64,000 bases of DNA from Calliphora vicina (taxonomy: Eukaryota > Arthropoda > Insecta > Diptera > Calliphoridae). The DNA lies in the NCBI RefSeq assembly GCF_958450345.1, contig NC_088782.1, forward strand, positions 88,358,854 to 88,422,853, written 5' to 3'. Both the position numbers and the translations under genes were made by a program. The notes beneath the pieces are model-generated. The model was not told the DNA's origin. It saw nothing but the letters and a program-made list of their open reading frames with translations, and did not search any database. Below are positions 37,673 to 51,899 of this stretch, in pieces. Each line of letters opens with the position of its first letter. The stretch's first letter is position 1.

Positions 37673-40600
37673 TCATGCAATCCAAATATAAAAAAATTAG
37701 CTTCCTAGCTCTTTAGGGCCTTTTAAAATTGCGATTTATATGAAGTCGTTAAAAACTGGGGTAATTTTGGGACATTTTTCGAAAAATGTCCGATATACCC
37801 GCATATATATCGGGTACTGTTTGTGCTAGCTACTTAAGTTATGCCTTGTTAGAAAGCTACAATCTCATACAATCCAAATATAAAAAATTTAGCTTCCTAG
37901 CTCTTTAGGGCCTTTTAAAATTGCGATTTATATGAAGTCGTTAAAAACTGGGTAATTTTGGGACATTTTTCCAAAAATGTCCGATATACCCGCATATATA
38001 TCGGGTACTGTTTATGCTAGCTACTTAAGTTATACCTTGTTAGAAAGCTACAATCTCATGCCTTGTTAGAAAGCTACAATCTCATGCAATCCAACTAAAA
38101 AAAATTTAGCTTCCTAGCTCTTTAGGGCCTTTTAAAATTGCAATTTATATGAAGTCGTTAAAAACTGGGGTAATTTTGGGACATTTTTCGATAAATGTCC
38201 GATATACCCGCATATTTATCGGGAGCTGTTTATGCTACCTACTTAAGTTATACCTTGTTAGAAAGCTACAATCTCATGCAATCCAAATATAAAAAAATTA
38301 GCTTCCTAGCTCTTTAGGGCCTTTTAAAATTGCGATTTATATGAAGTCGTTAAAAACTGGGGTAATTTTGGGACATTTTTCGAAAAATGTCCGATATACC
38401 CGCATATATATCGGGTACTGCTTATGCTAGCTACTTAAGTTATACCTTGTTAGAAAGCTACAATCTCATGCCTTGTTAGAAAGCTACAACCTCATGCAAT
38501 CCAACTAAAAAAAATTTAGCTTCCTAGCTCTTTAGGGCCTTTTAAAATTGCGATTTCGAAAAATGTCCGATATACCCGCATATATATCGGGTACTGTTTG
38601 TGCTAGCTACTTAAGTTATGCCTTGTTAGAACGCTACAATCTCATACAATCCAAATATAAAAAATTTAGCTTCCTAGCTCTTTAGGGCCTTTTAAAATTG
38701 CGATTTATATGAAGTCGTTAAAAACTGGGTAATTTTGGGACATTTTTCCAAAAATGTCCGATATACCCGCATATATATCGGGTACTGTTTATGCTAGCTA
38801 CTTAAGTTATACCTTGTTAGAAAGCTACAATCTCATGCCTTGTTAGAAAGCTACAATCTCATGCAATCCAACTAAAAAAAATTTAGCTTCCTAGCTCTTT
38901 AGGGCCTTTTAAAATTGCGATTTATATGAAGTCGTTAAAAACTGGGGTAATTTTGAGACATTTTTCGAAAAATGTCCGATATACCCGCATATATATCGGG
39001 TACTGTTTATGCCAGCTACTTAAGTTATACCTTTTTAGAAAGCTACAATCTCATGCAATCCAACTAAAAAAAATTTAGCTTCCTAGCTCTTTAGGGCCTT
39101 TTAAAATTGCGATTTATATGAAGTCGTTAAAAACTGGGGTAATTTTGAGACATTTTTCGAAAAATGTCCGATATACCCGCATATATATCGGGTACTGTTT
39201 ATGCCAGCTACTTAAGTTATACCTTTTTAGAAAGCTACAATCTCGTGCAATCCAAATATAAAAAAATTTAGCTTCCTAGCATTTTAGGGGCCTTTAGAAT
39301 TGCGATTTATATAAAGTCGTTAAAAACTGGGGTAATTTTGGGACATTTTTCGAAAAATGTCCGATATACCCAAATATATATCGGGTACTGTTTATGCTAG
39401 CTACTTAAGTTATACCTTGTTAGAAAGCTACAATCTCATGCCATCCAAATATAAAAAAATAGCTTCCTAGCTCTTTAGGGCCTTTCAAAATTGCGATTTA
39501 TATGAAGTCGTTAAAAACTGGGGTAATTTTGGGACATTTTTCGAAAAATGTCCGATATACCCGCATATATATCGGGTACTGTTTATGCTAGCTACTTAAG
39601 TTATACCTTGTTAGAAAGCTACAATCTCATGCCATCCAAATATAAAAAAATAGCTTCCTAGCACTTTAGGGGCCTTTAGAATTGCGATTTATATGAAGTC
39701 GTTAAAAACTGGGGTAATTTTGGGACATTTTTCGACAAATGTCCGATATACCCGCATATATATCGGGTACTGTTTATGCTAGCTACTTAAGTTGTACCTT
39801 GTTAGAAAGCTACAATCTCATGCCATCCAAATATAAAAAAATTTAGCTTCTAGCTCTTTAGGGCCTTTTAAAATTGCGATTTATATGAAGTCGTTAAAAA
39901 CTGGGTAATTTTGGGACATTTTTCGAAAAATGTCCGATATACCCGCATATATATCGGGTACTGTTTATGCTAGCTACTTAAGTTATGCCTTGTTAGAAAG
40001 CTACAATCTCATACAATCCAAATATAAAAAATTTAGCTTCCTAGCTCTTTAGGGCCTTTTAAAATTGCGATTTATATGAAGTCGTTAAAAACTGGGGTAA
40101 TTTTGGGACATTTTTCGAAAAATGTCCGATATACCCGCATATATATCGGGTACTGTTTATGCTAGCTACTTAAGTTATACCTTGTTAGAAAGCTACAATC
40201 TCATGCCATCCAAATATAAAAAAATTTAGCTTCCTAGCTCTTTAGGGCCTTTTAAAATTGCGATTTATATGAAGTCGTTAAAAACTGGGGTACTTTTGGG
40301 ACACTTTTCGAAAAATGTCCGATATACCTAGCTACTTAAGTTATGCCTTGTTAGAAAGCTACAATCTCGTATAATCCAAATATAAAAAATTTAGCTTCCT
40401 AGCTCTTTAGGGCCTTTTAAAATTGCGATTTATATGAAGTCGTTAAAAACTGGGTAATTATGGGACATTTTTCCAAAAATGTCCGATATACCCGCATATA
40501 TATCGGGTACTGTTTATGCTAGCTACTTAAGTTATACCTTGTTAGAAAGCTACAATATCATGCCTTGTTAGAAAGCTACAATCTCATGCAATCTAAATAT

Positions 40601-40689
40601 AAAGACGTTTAGCTTCCTAGCTCTTTAGGGCCTTTTAAAATTGCGATTTATATGAACTCGTTAAAAACTGGGTAATTTTGGACATTTTT

Positions 40690-43600
40690 CGAAAAATGTC
40701 CGATATACCCGCATATATATCGGGTACTGTTTATGCTAGCTACTTAAGTTATACCTTGTTAGAAAGCTACAATCTCATGCGTTGTTAGAAAGCTACAATC
40801 TCATGCAATCCAAATATAAAAACACTTAGCTTCCCAGCTCTTTAGGACCTTTTAAAATTGCGATTTATGATTTATGAAGTCGTTAAAAACTGGGTAATTT
40901 TGGGACATTTTTCGAAAAATGTCCGATATACCCGCATATATATCGGGTACTGTTTATGCTAGCTACTTAAGTTATACCTTGTTAGAAAGCTACAATCTCA
41001 TGCGTTGTTAGAAAGCTACAATCTCATGCAATCCAAATATAAAAACATTTAGCTTCCTAGCTCTTTAGGGCCTTTTAAAATTGCGATTTATATGAAGTCG
41101 TTAAAAACTGGGTAATTTTGGGACATTTTTCGAAAAATGTCCGATATACCCGCATATATATCGGGTACTGTTTATGCTAGCTACTTAAGTTATACCTTGT
41201 TAGAAAGCTACAATCTCATGCCTTGTTGGAAAGCTACAATCTCATGCAATCCAAATATAAAAACATTTAGCTTCCTAGCTCTTTAGGGCCTTTTAAAATT
41301 GCGATTTATATGAAGTCGTTAAAAACTGGGTAATTTTGGGACATTTTTCGAAAAATGTCCGATATACCCGCATATATATCGGGTACTGTTTATGCCAGCT
41401 ACTTAAGTTATACCTTGTTAGAAAGCTACAATCTCATGCAATCCAAATATAAAAAAATTAGCTTCCTAGCTCTTTAGGGCCTTTTAAAATTGCGATTTAT
41501 ATGAAGTCGTTAAAAACTGGGGTAATTTTGGGACATTTTTCGAAAAATGTCCGATATACCCACATATATATCGGGTACTGTTTATGCTAGCTACTTAAGT
41601 TATACCTTGCTAGAAGCTACAATCTCATACAATCCAAATATAAAAAATTTAGCTTCCTAGCTCTTTAGGGCCTTTCAAAATCGCGATTTATATGAAGTCG
41701 TTAAAAACTGGGGTAATTTTGGGACATTTTTCGAAAAATGTCCGATATACCCGCATATATATCGGGTACTGTTTATGCTAGCTACTTAAGTTATACCTTG
41801 TTAGAAAGCTACAATCTCATGCCATCCAAATATAAAAAAATTTAGCTTCCTAGCTCTTTAGGGCCTTTTAAAATTGCGATTTATATGAAGTCGTTAAAAA
41901 CTGGGGTACTTTTGGGACACTTTTCGAAAAATGTCCGATATACCTAGCTACTTAAGTTATGCCTTGTTAGAAAGCTACAATCTCGTATAATCCAAATATA
42001 AAAAATTTAGCTTCCTAGCTCTTTAGGGCCTTTTAAAATTGCGATTTATATGAAGTCGTTAAAAACTGGGTAATTTTGGGACATTTTTCCAAAAATGTCC
42101 GATATACCCGCATATATATCGGGTACTGTTTATGCTAGCTACTTAAGTTATACCTTGTTAGAAAGCTACAATCTCATGCGTTGTTAGAAAGCTACAATCT
42201 CATGCAATCCAAATATAAAAACACTTAGCTTCCCAGCTCTTTAGGACCTTTTAAAATTGCGATTTATGATTTATGAAGTCGTTAAAAACTGGGTAATTTT
42301 GGGACATTTTTCGAAAAATGTCCGATATACCCGCATATATATCGGGTACTGTTTATGCTAGCTACTTAAGTTATACCTTGTTAGAAAGCTACAATCTCAT
42401 GCGTTGTTAGAAAGCTACAATCTCATGCAATCCAAATATAAAAACATTTAGCTTCCTAGCTCTTTAGGGCCTTTTAAAATTGCGATTTATATGAAGTCGT
42501 TAAAAACTGGGTAATTTTGGGACATTTTTCGAAAAATGTCCGATATACCCGCATATATATCGGGTACTGTTTATGCTAGCTACTTAAGTTATACCTTGTT
42601 AGAAAGCTACAATCTCATGCCTTGTTGGAAAGCTACAATCTCATGCAATCCAAATATAAAAACATTTAGCTTCCTAGCTCTTTAGGGCCTTTTAAAATTG
42701 CGATTTATATGAAGTCGTTAAAAACTGGGTAATTTTGGGACATTTTTCGAAAAATGTCCGATATACCCGCATATATATCGGGTACTGTTTATGCCAGCTA
42801 CTTAAGTTATACCTTGTTAGAAAGCTACAATCTCATGCAATCCAAATATAAAAAAATTAGCTTCCTAGCTCTTTAGGGCCTTTTAAAATTGCGATTTATA
42901 TGAAGTCGTTAAAAACTGGGGTAATTTTGGGACATTTTTCGAAAAATGTCCGATATACCCGCATATATATCGGGAGCTGTTTATGCTACCTACTTAAGTT
43001 ATACCTTGTTAGAGAGCTACAATCTCATGCAATCCAAATATAAAAAATTTAGCTTCCTAGCTCTTTACGTCCTTTTAAAATTGCGATTTATATGAAGTAG
43101 CTTTCTAGCACTTTAGGGGCGATTTATATGAAGTCGTTAAAAACTGGGGTAATTTTGGGACATTTTTCTAAAAATGTCCGATATACCCGCATATATATCG
43201 GGTACTCTTTATGCTAGCTACTTAAGTTATACCTTGTTAGAAAGCTACAATCTCATGCCTTGTTAGAAAGCTACAATCTCATGCAATCCAACTATAAAAA
43301 ATTTAGCTTCCTAGCTCTTTACGTCCTTTTAAAATTGCGATTTATATGAAGTCGTTAAAAACTGGGTAATTTTGGGACATTTTTCGAAAAATGTCCGATA
43401 TACCCGCATATTTATCGGGAGCTGTTTATGCTAGCTACTTAAGTTATACCTTGTTAGAAAGCTACAATCTCATGCGTTGTTAGAAAGCTACAATCTCATG
43501 CAATCCAAATATAAAAACATTTAGCTTCCTAGCTCTTTAGGGCCTTTTAAAATTAAAAACTGGGTAATTTTGGGACATTTTTCGAAAAATATAAAAACAT

Positions 43601-46600
43601 TTAGCTTCCTAGCTCTTTAGGGCCTTTTAAAATTGCGATTTATATGAAGTCGTTAAAAACTGGGTAATTTTGGGACATTTTTCGAAAAATGTCCGATATA
43701 CCCGTATATATATCGGGTACTGTTTATGCTAGCTACTTAAGTTATACCTTGTTAGAAAGCTACAATCTCATGCCTTGTTGGAAAGCTATAATCTCATGCA
43801 ATCCAAATATAAAAACATTTAGCTTCCTAGCTCTTTAGGGCCTTTTAAAATTGCGATTTATATGAAGTCGTTAAAAACTGGGGTAATTTTGGGACATTTT
43901 TCGAAAAATGTCCGATATACCCGCATATATATCGGGAGCTGTTTATGCTACCTACTTAAGTTATACCTTGTTAGAAAGCTACAATCTCATGCAATCCAAA
44001 TATAAAAAAATTAGCTTTCTAGCTCTTTAGGGCCTTTTAAAATTGCGATTTATATGAAGTCGTTAAAAACTGGGTAATTTTGGGACATTTTTCGAAAAAT
44101 GTCCGATATACCCGCATATATATCGGGTACTGTTTATGCTAGCTACTTAAGTTATACCTTGTTAGAAAGCTACAATCTCATGCCTTGTTGGAAAGCTACA
44201 ATCTCATGCAATCCAAATATAAAAACATTTAGCTTCCTAGCTCTTTAGGGCCTTTTAAAATTGCGATTTATATGAAGTCGTTAAAAACTGGGTAATTTTG
44301 GGACATTTTTCCAAAAATGTCCGATATACCCGCATATATATCGGGTACTGTTTATGCTAGCTACTTAAGTTATACCTTGTTAGAAAGCTACAATATCATG
44401 CCTTGTTAGAAAGCTACAATCTCATGCAATCTAAATATAAAGACGTTTAGCTTCCTAGCTCTTTAGGGCCTTTTAAAATTGCGATTTATATGAACTCGTT
44501 AAAAACTGGGTAATTTTGGACATTTTTCGAAAAATGTCCGATATACCCGCATATATATCGGGTACTGTTTATGCTAGCTACTTAAGTTATACCTTGTTAG
44601 AAAGCTACAATCTCATGCGTTGTTAGAAAGCTACAATCTCATGCAATCCAAATATAAAAACACTTAGCTTCCCAGCTCTTTAGGACCTTTTAAAATTGCG
44701 ATTTATGATTTATGAAGTCGTTAAAAACTGGGTAATTTTGGGACATTTTTCGAAAAATGTCCGATATACCCGCATATATATCGGGTACTGTTTATGCTAG
44801 CTACTTAAGTTATACCTTGTTAGAAAGCTACAATCTCATGCGTTGTTAGAAAGCTACAATCTCATGCAATCCAAATATAAAAACATTTAGCTTCCTAGCT
44901 CTTTAGGGCCTTTTAAAATTGCGATTTATATGAAGTCGTTAAAAACTGGGTAATTTTGGGACATTTTTCGAAAAATGTCCGATATACCCGCATATATATC
45001 GGGTACTGTTTATGCTAGCTACTTAAGTTATACCTTGTTAGAAAGCTACAATCTCATGCCTTGTTGGAAAGCTACAATCTCATGCAATCCAAATATAAAA
45101 ACATTTAGCTTCCTAGCTCTTTAGGGCCTTTTAAAATTGCGATTTATATGAAGTCGTTAAAAACTGGGTAATTTTGGGACATTTTTCGAAAAATGTCCGA
45201 TATACCCGCATATATATCGGGTACTGTTTATGCCAGCTACTTAAGTTATACCTTGTTAGAAAGCTACAATCTCATGCAATCCAAATATAAAAAAATTAGC
45301 TTCCTAGCTCTTTAGGGCCTTTTAAAATTGCGATTTATATGAAGTCGTTAAAAACTGGGGTAATTTTGGGACATTTTTCGAAAAATGTCCGATATACCCG
45401 CATATATATCGGGAGCTGTTTATGCTACCTACTTAAGTTATACCTTGTTAGAGAGCTACAATCTCATGCAATCCAAATATAAAAAATTTAGCTTCCTAGC
45501 TCTTTACGTCCTTTTAAAATTGCGATTTATATGAAGTAGCTTTCTAGCACTTTAGGGGCGATTTATATGAAGTCGTTAAAAACTGGGGTAATTTTGGGAC
45601 ATTTTTCTAAAAATGTCCGATATACCCGCATATATATCGGGTACTCTTTATGCTAGCTACTTAAGTTATACCTTGTTAGAAAGCTACAATCTCATGCCTT
45701 GTTAGAAAGCTACAATCTCATGCAATCCAACTATAAAAAATTTAGCTTCCTAGCTCTTTACGTCCTTTTAAAATTGCGATTTATATGAAGTCGTTAAAAA
45801 CTGGGTAATTTTGGGACATTTTTCGAAAAATGTCCGATATACCCGCATATTTATCGGGAGCTGTTTATGCTAGCTACTTAAGTTATACCTTGTTAGAAAG
45901 CTACAATCTCATGCGTTGTTAGAAAGCTACAATCTCATGCAATCCAAATATAAAAACATTTAGCTTCCTAGCTCTTTAGGGCCTTTTAAAATTAAAAACT
46001 GGGTAATTTTGGGACATTTTTCGAAAAATATAAAAACATTTAGCTTCCTAGCTCTTTAGGGCCTTTTAAAATTGCGATTTATATGAAGTCGTTAAAAACT
46101 GGGTAATTTTGGGACATTTTTCGAAAAATGTCCGATATACCCGTATATATATCGGGTACTGTTTATGCTAGCTACTTAAGTTATACCTTGTTAGAAAGCT
46201 ACAATCTCATGCCTTGTTGGAAAGCTATAATCTCATGCAATCCAAATATAAAAACATTTAGCTTCCTAGCTCTTTAGGGCCTTTTAAAATTGCGATTTAT
46301 ATGAAGTCGTTAAAAACTGGGGTAATTTTGGGACATTTTTCGAAAAATGTCCGATATACCCGCATATATATCGGGAGCTGTTTATGCTACCTACTTAAGT
46401 TATACCTTGTTAGAAAGCTACAATCTCATGCAATCCAAATATAAAAAAATTAGCTTTCTAGCTCTTTAGGGCCTTTTAAAATTGCGATTTATATGAAGTC
46501 GTTAAAAACTGGGTAATTTTGGGACATTTTTCGAAAAATGTCCGATATACCCGCATATATATCGGGTACTGTTTATGCTAGCTACTTAAGTTATACCTTG

Positions 46601-46744
46601 TTAGAAAGCTACAATCTCATGCCTTGTTGGAAAGCTACAATCTCATGCAATCCAAATATAAAAACATTTAGCTTCCTAGCTCTTTAGGGCCTTTTAAAAT
46701 TGCGATTTATATGAAGTCGTTAAAAACTGGGTAATTTTGGGACA
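40690..46744. repeat. Nested higher-order repeats, 1399 and 2439 bp offsets
   Basis: An approximately 870-bp segment is present three times: about 40690-41563, 42090-42962 and 44530-45400. The marker cacttagcttccc is at 40823, 42222 and 44661; the marker cttgttggaaag is at 41222, 42621 and 45060. The last two belong to a longer duplication, about 42095-44305 against 44534-46744, offset 2439. This is confirmed by the odd agtagctttctagcac fusion (43101/45540) and the tcgaaaaatataaaaac fusion (43582/46021). A related aagacgtttagc monomer is at 40602 and 44440. Confidence 0.85.
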
Positions 46745-49700
46745 TTTTTCGAAAAATGTCCGATATACCCGCATATATATCGGGTACTGTTTATGCCAGC
46801 TACTTAAGTTATACCTTGTTAGAAAGCTACAATCTCATGCAATCCAAATATAAAAAAATTAGCTTCCTAGCTCTTTAGGGCCTTTTAAAATTGCGATTTA
46901 TATGAAGTCGTTAAAAACTGGGGTAATTTTGGGACATTTTTCGAAAAATGTCCGATATACCCGCATATATATCGGGAGCTGTTTATGCTACCTACTTAAG
47001 TTATACCTTGTTAGAAAGCTACAATCTCATGCAATCCAAATATAAAAAATTTAGCTTCCCAGCTCTTTACGTCCTTTTAAAATTGCGATTTATATGAAGT
47101 AGCTTTCTAGCACTTTAGGGGCGATTTATATGAAGTCGTTAAAAACTGGGGTAATTTTGGGACATTTTTCTAAAAATGTCCGATATACCCGCATATATAT
47201 CGGGTACTGTTTATGCTAGCTACTTAAGTTATACCTTGTTAGAAAGCTACAATCTCATGCGTTGTTAGAAAGCTACAATCTCATGCAATCCAAATATAAA
47301 AACATTTAGCTTCCTAGCTCTTTAGGGCCTTTTAAAATTAAAAACTGGGTAATTTTGGGACATTTTTCGAAAAATGTCCGATATACCCGCATATATATCG
47401 GGTACTGTTTATGCTAGCTACTTAAGTTATACCTTGTTAGAAAGCTACAATCTCATGCAATCCAAATATAAAAAATTTAGCTTCCTAGCCCTTTAGGGCC
47501 TTTTAAAATTGCGATTTATATGAAGTCGTTAAAAACTGGGGTAATTTTGGGACATTTTTCGAAAAATGTCCGATATACCCGCATATATATCGGGTACTGT
47601 TTATGCTAGCTACTTAAGTTATACCTTGTTAGAAAGCTACAATCTCATGCCTTGTTGGAAAGCTACAATCTCATGCAATCCAAATATAAAAACATTTAGC
47701 TTCCTAGCTCTTTAGGGCCTTTTAAAATTGCGATTTATATAAAGTCGTTAAAAACTGGGTAATTTTGGGACATTTTTCGAAAAATGTCCGATATACCCGC
47801 ATATATATCGGGTACTGTTTATGCCAGCTACTTAAGTTATACCTTGTTAGAAAGCTACAATCTCATGCAATCTAAATATAAAGACATTTAGCTTCCTAGC
47901 TCTTTAGGGCCTTTTAAAATTGCGATTTATATGAAGTCGTTAAAAACTGGGTAATTTTGGACATTTTTCGAAAAATGTCCGATATACCCGCATATATATC
48001 GGGTACTGTTTATGCTAGCTACTTAAGTTATACCTTGTTAGAAAGCTACAATCTCATGCGTTGTTAGAAAGCTACAATCTCATGCAATCCAAATATAAAA
48101 ACATTTAGCTTCCCAGCTCTTTAGGGCCTTTTAAAATTGCGATTTATGATTTATGAAGTCGTTAAAAACTGGGTAATTTTGGGACATTTTTCGAAAAATG
48201 TCCGATATACCCGCATATATATCGGGTACTGTTTATGCTAGCTACTTAAGTTATAACTTGTTAGAAAGCTACAATCTCATGCGTTGTTAGAAAGCTACAA
48301 TCTCATGCAATCTAAATATAAAGACGTTTAGCTTCCTAGCTCTTTAGGGCCTTTTAAAATTGCGATTTATATGAAGTCGTTAAAAACTGGGTAATTTTGG
48401 ACATTTTTCGAAAAATATCCGATATACCCGCATATATATCGGGTACTGTTTATGCTAGCTACTTAAGTTATACCTTGTTAGAAAGCTACAATCTCATGCG
48501 TTGTTAGAAAGCTACAATCTCATGCAATCCAAATATAAAAACATTTAGCTTCCCAGCTCTTTAGGGCCTTTTAAAATTGCGATTTATGATTTATGAAGTC
48601 GTTAAAAACTGGGTAATTTTGGGACATTTTTCGAAAAATGTCCGATATACCCGCATATATATCGGGTACTGCTTATGCTAGCTACTTAAGTTATACCTTG
48701 TTAGAAAGCTACAATCTCATGCCTTGTTGGAAAGCTACAATCTCATGCAATCCAAATATAAAAACATTTAGCTTCCTAGCTCTTTAGGGCCTTTTAAAAT
48801 TGCGATTTATATGAAGTCGTTAAAAACTGGGGTAATTTTGGGACATTTTTCGAAAAATGTCCGATATACCCGCATATATATCGGGTACTGTTTATGCTAG
48901 GTACTTAAGTTATACCTTGTTAGAAAGCTACAATCTCATGCCATCCAAATATAAAAAAATAGCTTCCTAGCACTTTAGGGGCCTTTAGAATTGCGATTTA
49001 TATGAAGTCGTTAAAAACTGGGGTAATTTTGGGACATTTTTCGAAAAATGTCCGATATACCCGCATATATATCGGCAGCTGTTTATGCTACCTACTTAAG
49101 TTATACCTTGTTAGAAAGCTACAATCTCATGCAATCCAAATATAAAAAAATTAGCTTTCTAGCTCTTTAGGGCCTTTTAAAATTGCGATTTATATGAAGT
49201 CGTTAAAAACTGGGTAATTTTGGGACATTTTTCGAAAAATGTCCGATATACCCGCATATATATCGGGTACTGTTTATGCTAGCTACTTAAGTTATACCTT
49301 GTTAGAAAGCTACAATCTCATGCCTTGTTGGAAAGCTACAATCTCATGCAATCCAAATATAAAAACATTTAGCTTCCTAGCTCTTTAGGGCCTTTTAAAA
49401 TTGCGATTTATATGAAGTCGTTAAAAACTGGGTAATTTTGGGACATTTTTCGAAAAATGTCCGATATACCCGCATATATATCGGGTACTGTTTATGCCAG
49501 CTACTTAAGTTATACCTTGTTAGAAAGCTACAATCTCATGCAATCCAAATATAAAAAAATTAGCTTCCTAGCTCTTTAGGGCCTTTTAAAATTGCGATTT
49601 ATATGAAGTCGTTAAAAACTGGGGTAATTTTGGGACATTTTTCGAAAAATGTCCGATATACCCGCATATATATCGGCAGCTGTTTATGCTACCTACTTAA

Positions 49701-50384
49701 GTTATACCTTGTTAGAAAGCTACAATCTCATGCAATCCAAATATAAAAAAATTAGCTTTCTAGCGCTTTAGGGGCGATTTATATGAAGTCGTTAAAAACT
49801 GGGGTAATTTTGGGACATTTTTCTAAAAATGTCCGCATATATATCGGGTACTCTTTATGCTAGCTACTTAAGTTATACCTTGTTAGAAAGCTACAATCTC
49901 ATGCCTTGTTAGAAAGCTACAATCTCATGCAATCCAACTAAATTTAGCTTCCTAGCTCTTTACGTCCTTTTAAAATTGCGATTTATATGAAGTCGTTAAA
50001 AACTGGGTAATTTTGGGACATTTTTCGAAAAATGTCCGATATACCCGCATATTTATCGGGAGCTGTTTATGCTAGCTACTTAAGTTATACCTTGTTAGAA
50101 AGCTACAATCTCATGCAATCCAAATATAAAAAATTTAGCTTCCTAGCTCTTTAGGGCCTTTTAAAATTGCGATTTATATGAAGTCGTTAAAAACTGGGGT
50201 AATTTTGGGACATTTTTCGAAAAATGTCCGATATACCCGCATATATATCGGGTACTGTTTATGCTAGCTACTTAAGTTATACCTTGTTAGAAAGCTACAA
50301 TCTCATGCGTTGTTAGAAAGCTACAATCTCATGCAATCCAAATATAAAAACATTTAGCTTCCTAGCTCTTTAGGGCCTTTTAAA

Positions 50385-51544
50385 ATTAAAAACTGGGTAA
50401 TTTTGGGACATTTTTCGAAAAATGTCCGATATACCCGCATATATATCGGGTACTGTTTATGCTAGCTACTTAAGTTATACCTTGTTAGAAAGCTACAATC
50501 TCATGCGTTGTTAGAAAGCTACAATCTCATGCAATCCAAATATAAAAACATTTAGCTTCCTAGCTCTTTAGGGCCTTTTAAAATTGCGATTTATATGAAG
50601 TCGTTAAAAACTGGGTAATTTTGGGACATATTATATCGGGTACTGTTTATGCTAGCTACTTAAGTTATACCTTGTTAGAAAGCTACAATCTCATGCCTTG
50701 TTAGAAAGCTACAATCTCATGCAATCCAAATATAAAAACATTTAGCTTCCTAGCTCTTTAGGGCCTTTTAAAATTAAAAACTGGGTAATTTTGGGACATT
50801 TTTCGAAAAATGTCCGATATACCCGCATATATATCGGGTACTGTTTATGCTAGCTACTTAAGTTATACCTTGTTAGAAAGCTACAATCTCATGCGTTGTT
50901 AGAAAGCTACAATCTCATGCAATCCAAATATAAAAACATTTAGCTTCCTAGCTCTTTAGGGCCTTTTAAAATTAAAAACTGGGTAATTTTGGGACATTTT
51001 TCGAAAAATGTCCGATATACCCGCATATATATCGGGTACTGTTTATGCTAGCTACTTAAGTTATACCTTGTTAGAAAGCTACAATCTCATGCGTTGTTAG
51101 AAAGCTACAATCTCATGCAATCCAAATATAAAAACATTTAGCTTCCTAGCTCTTTAGGGCCTTTTAAAATTGCGATTTATATGAAGTCGTTAAAAACTGG
51201 GTAATTTTGGGACATATTATATCGGGTACTGTTTATGCTAGCTACTTAAGTTATACCTTGTTAGAAAGCTACAATCTCATGCCTTGTTAGAAAGCTACAA
51301 TCTCATGCAATCCAAATATAAAAACATTTAGCTTCCTAGCTCTTTAGGGCCTTTTAAAATTAAAAACTGGGTAATTTTGGGACATTTTTCGAAAAATGTC
51401 CGATATACCCGCATATATATCGGGTACTGTTTATGCTAGCTACTTAAGTTATACCTTGTTAGAAAGCTACAATCTCATGCGTTGTTAGAAAGCTACAATC
51501 TCATGCAATCCAAATATAAAAACATTTAGCTTCCTAGCTCTTTA
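50385..51544. repeat. Higher-order repeat, 586-bp unit
   Basis: A deletion fusion aaaattaaaaactgggt occurs at 50385, 50773, 50971 and 51359, and a second fusion gggacatattatatcggg at about 50623 and 51209; both patterns repeat at 586 bp. The unit contains three monomers, two of which lack the gcgatttatatgaagtcg segment. Confidence 0.82.
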
Positions 51545-51899
51545 GGGCCTTTTAAAATTGTGATTTATATGAAGTCGTTAAAAACTGGGTAATTTTGGGA
51601 CATTTTTCGAAAAATGTCCGATATACCCGCATATATATCGGGTACTGTTTATGCTAGCTACTTAAGTTATACCTTTTGGGTAATTTTGGGACATTTTACC
51701 AAAAATGTCCGATATACCCGCATATATATCGGGTACGGTTTATGCTAGCTACTTAAGTTATACCTTGTTAGAAAGCTACAATCTCATGCCTTGTTAGAAA
51801 GCTACAATCTCATGCAATCCAAATATAAAAACATTTAGCTTCCTAGCTCTTTAGGGCCTTTTAAAATTGCCTTGTTAGAAAGCTACAATCTCATGCAAT

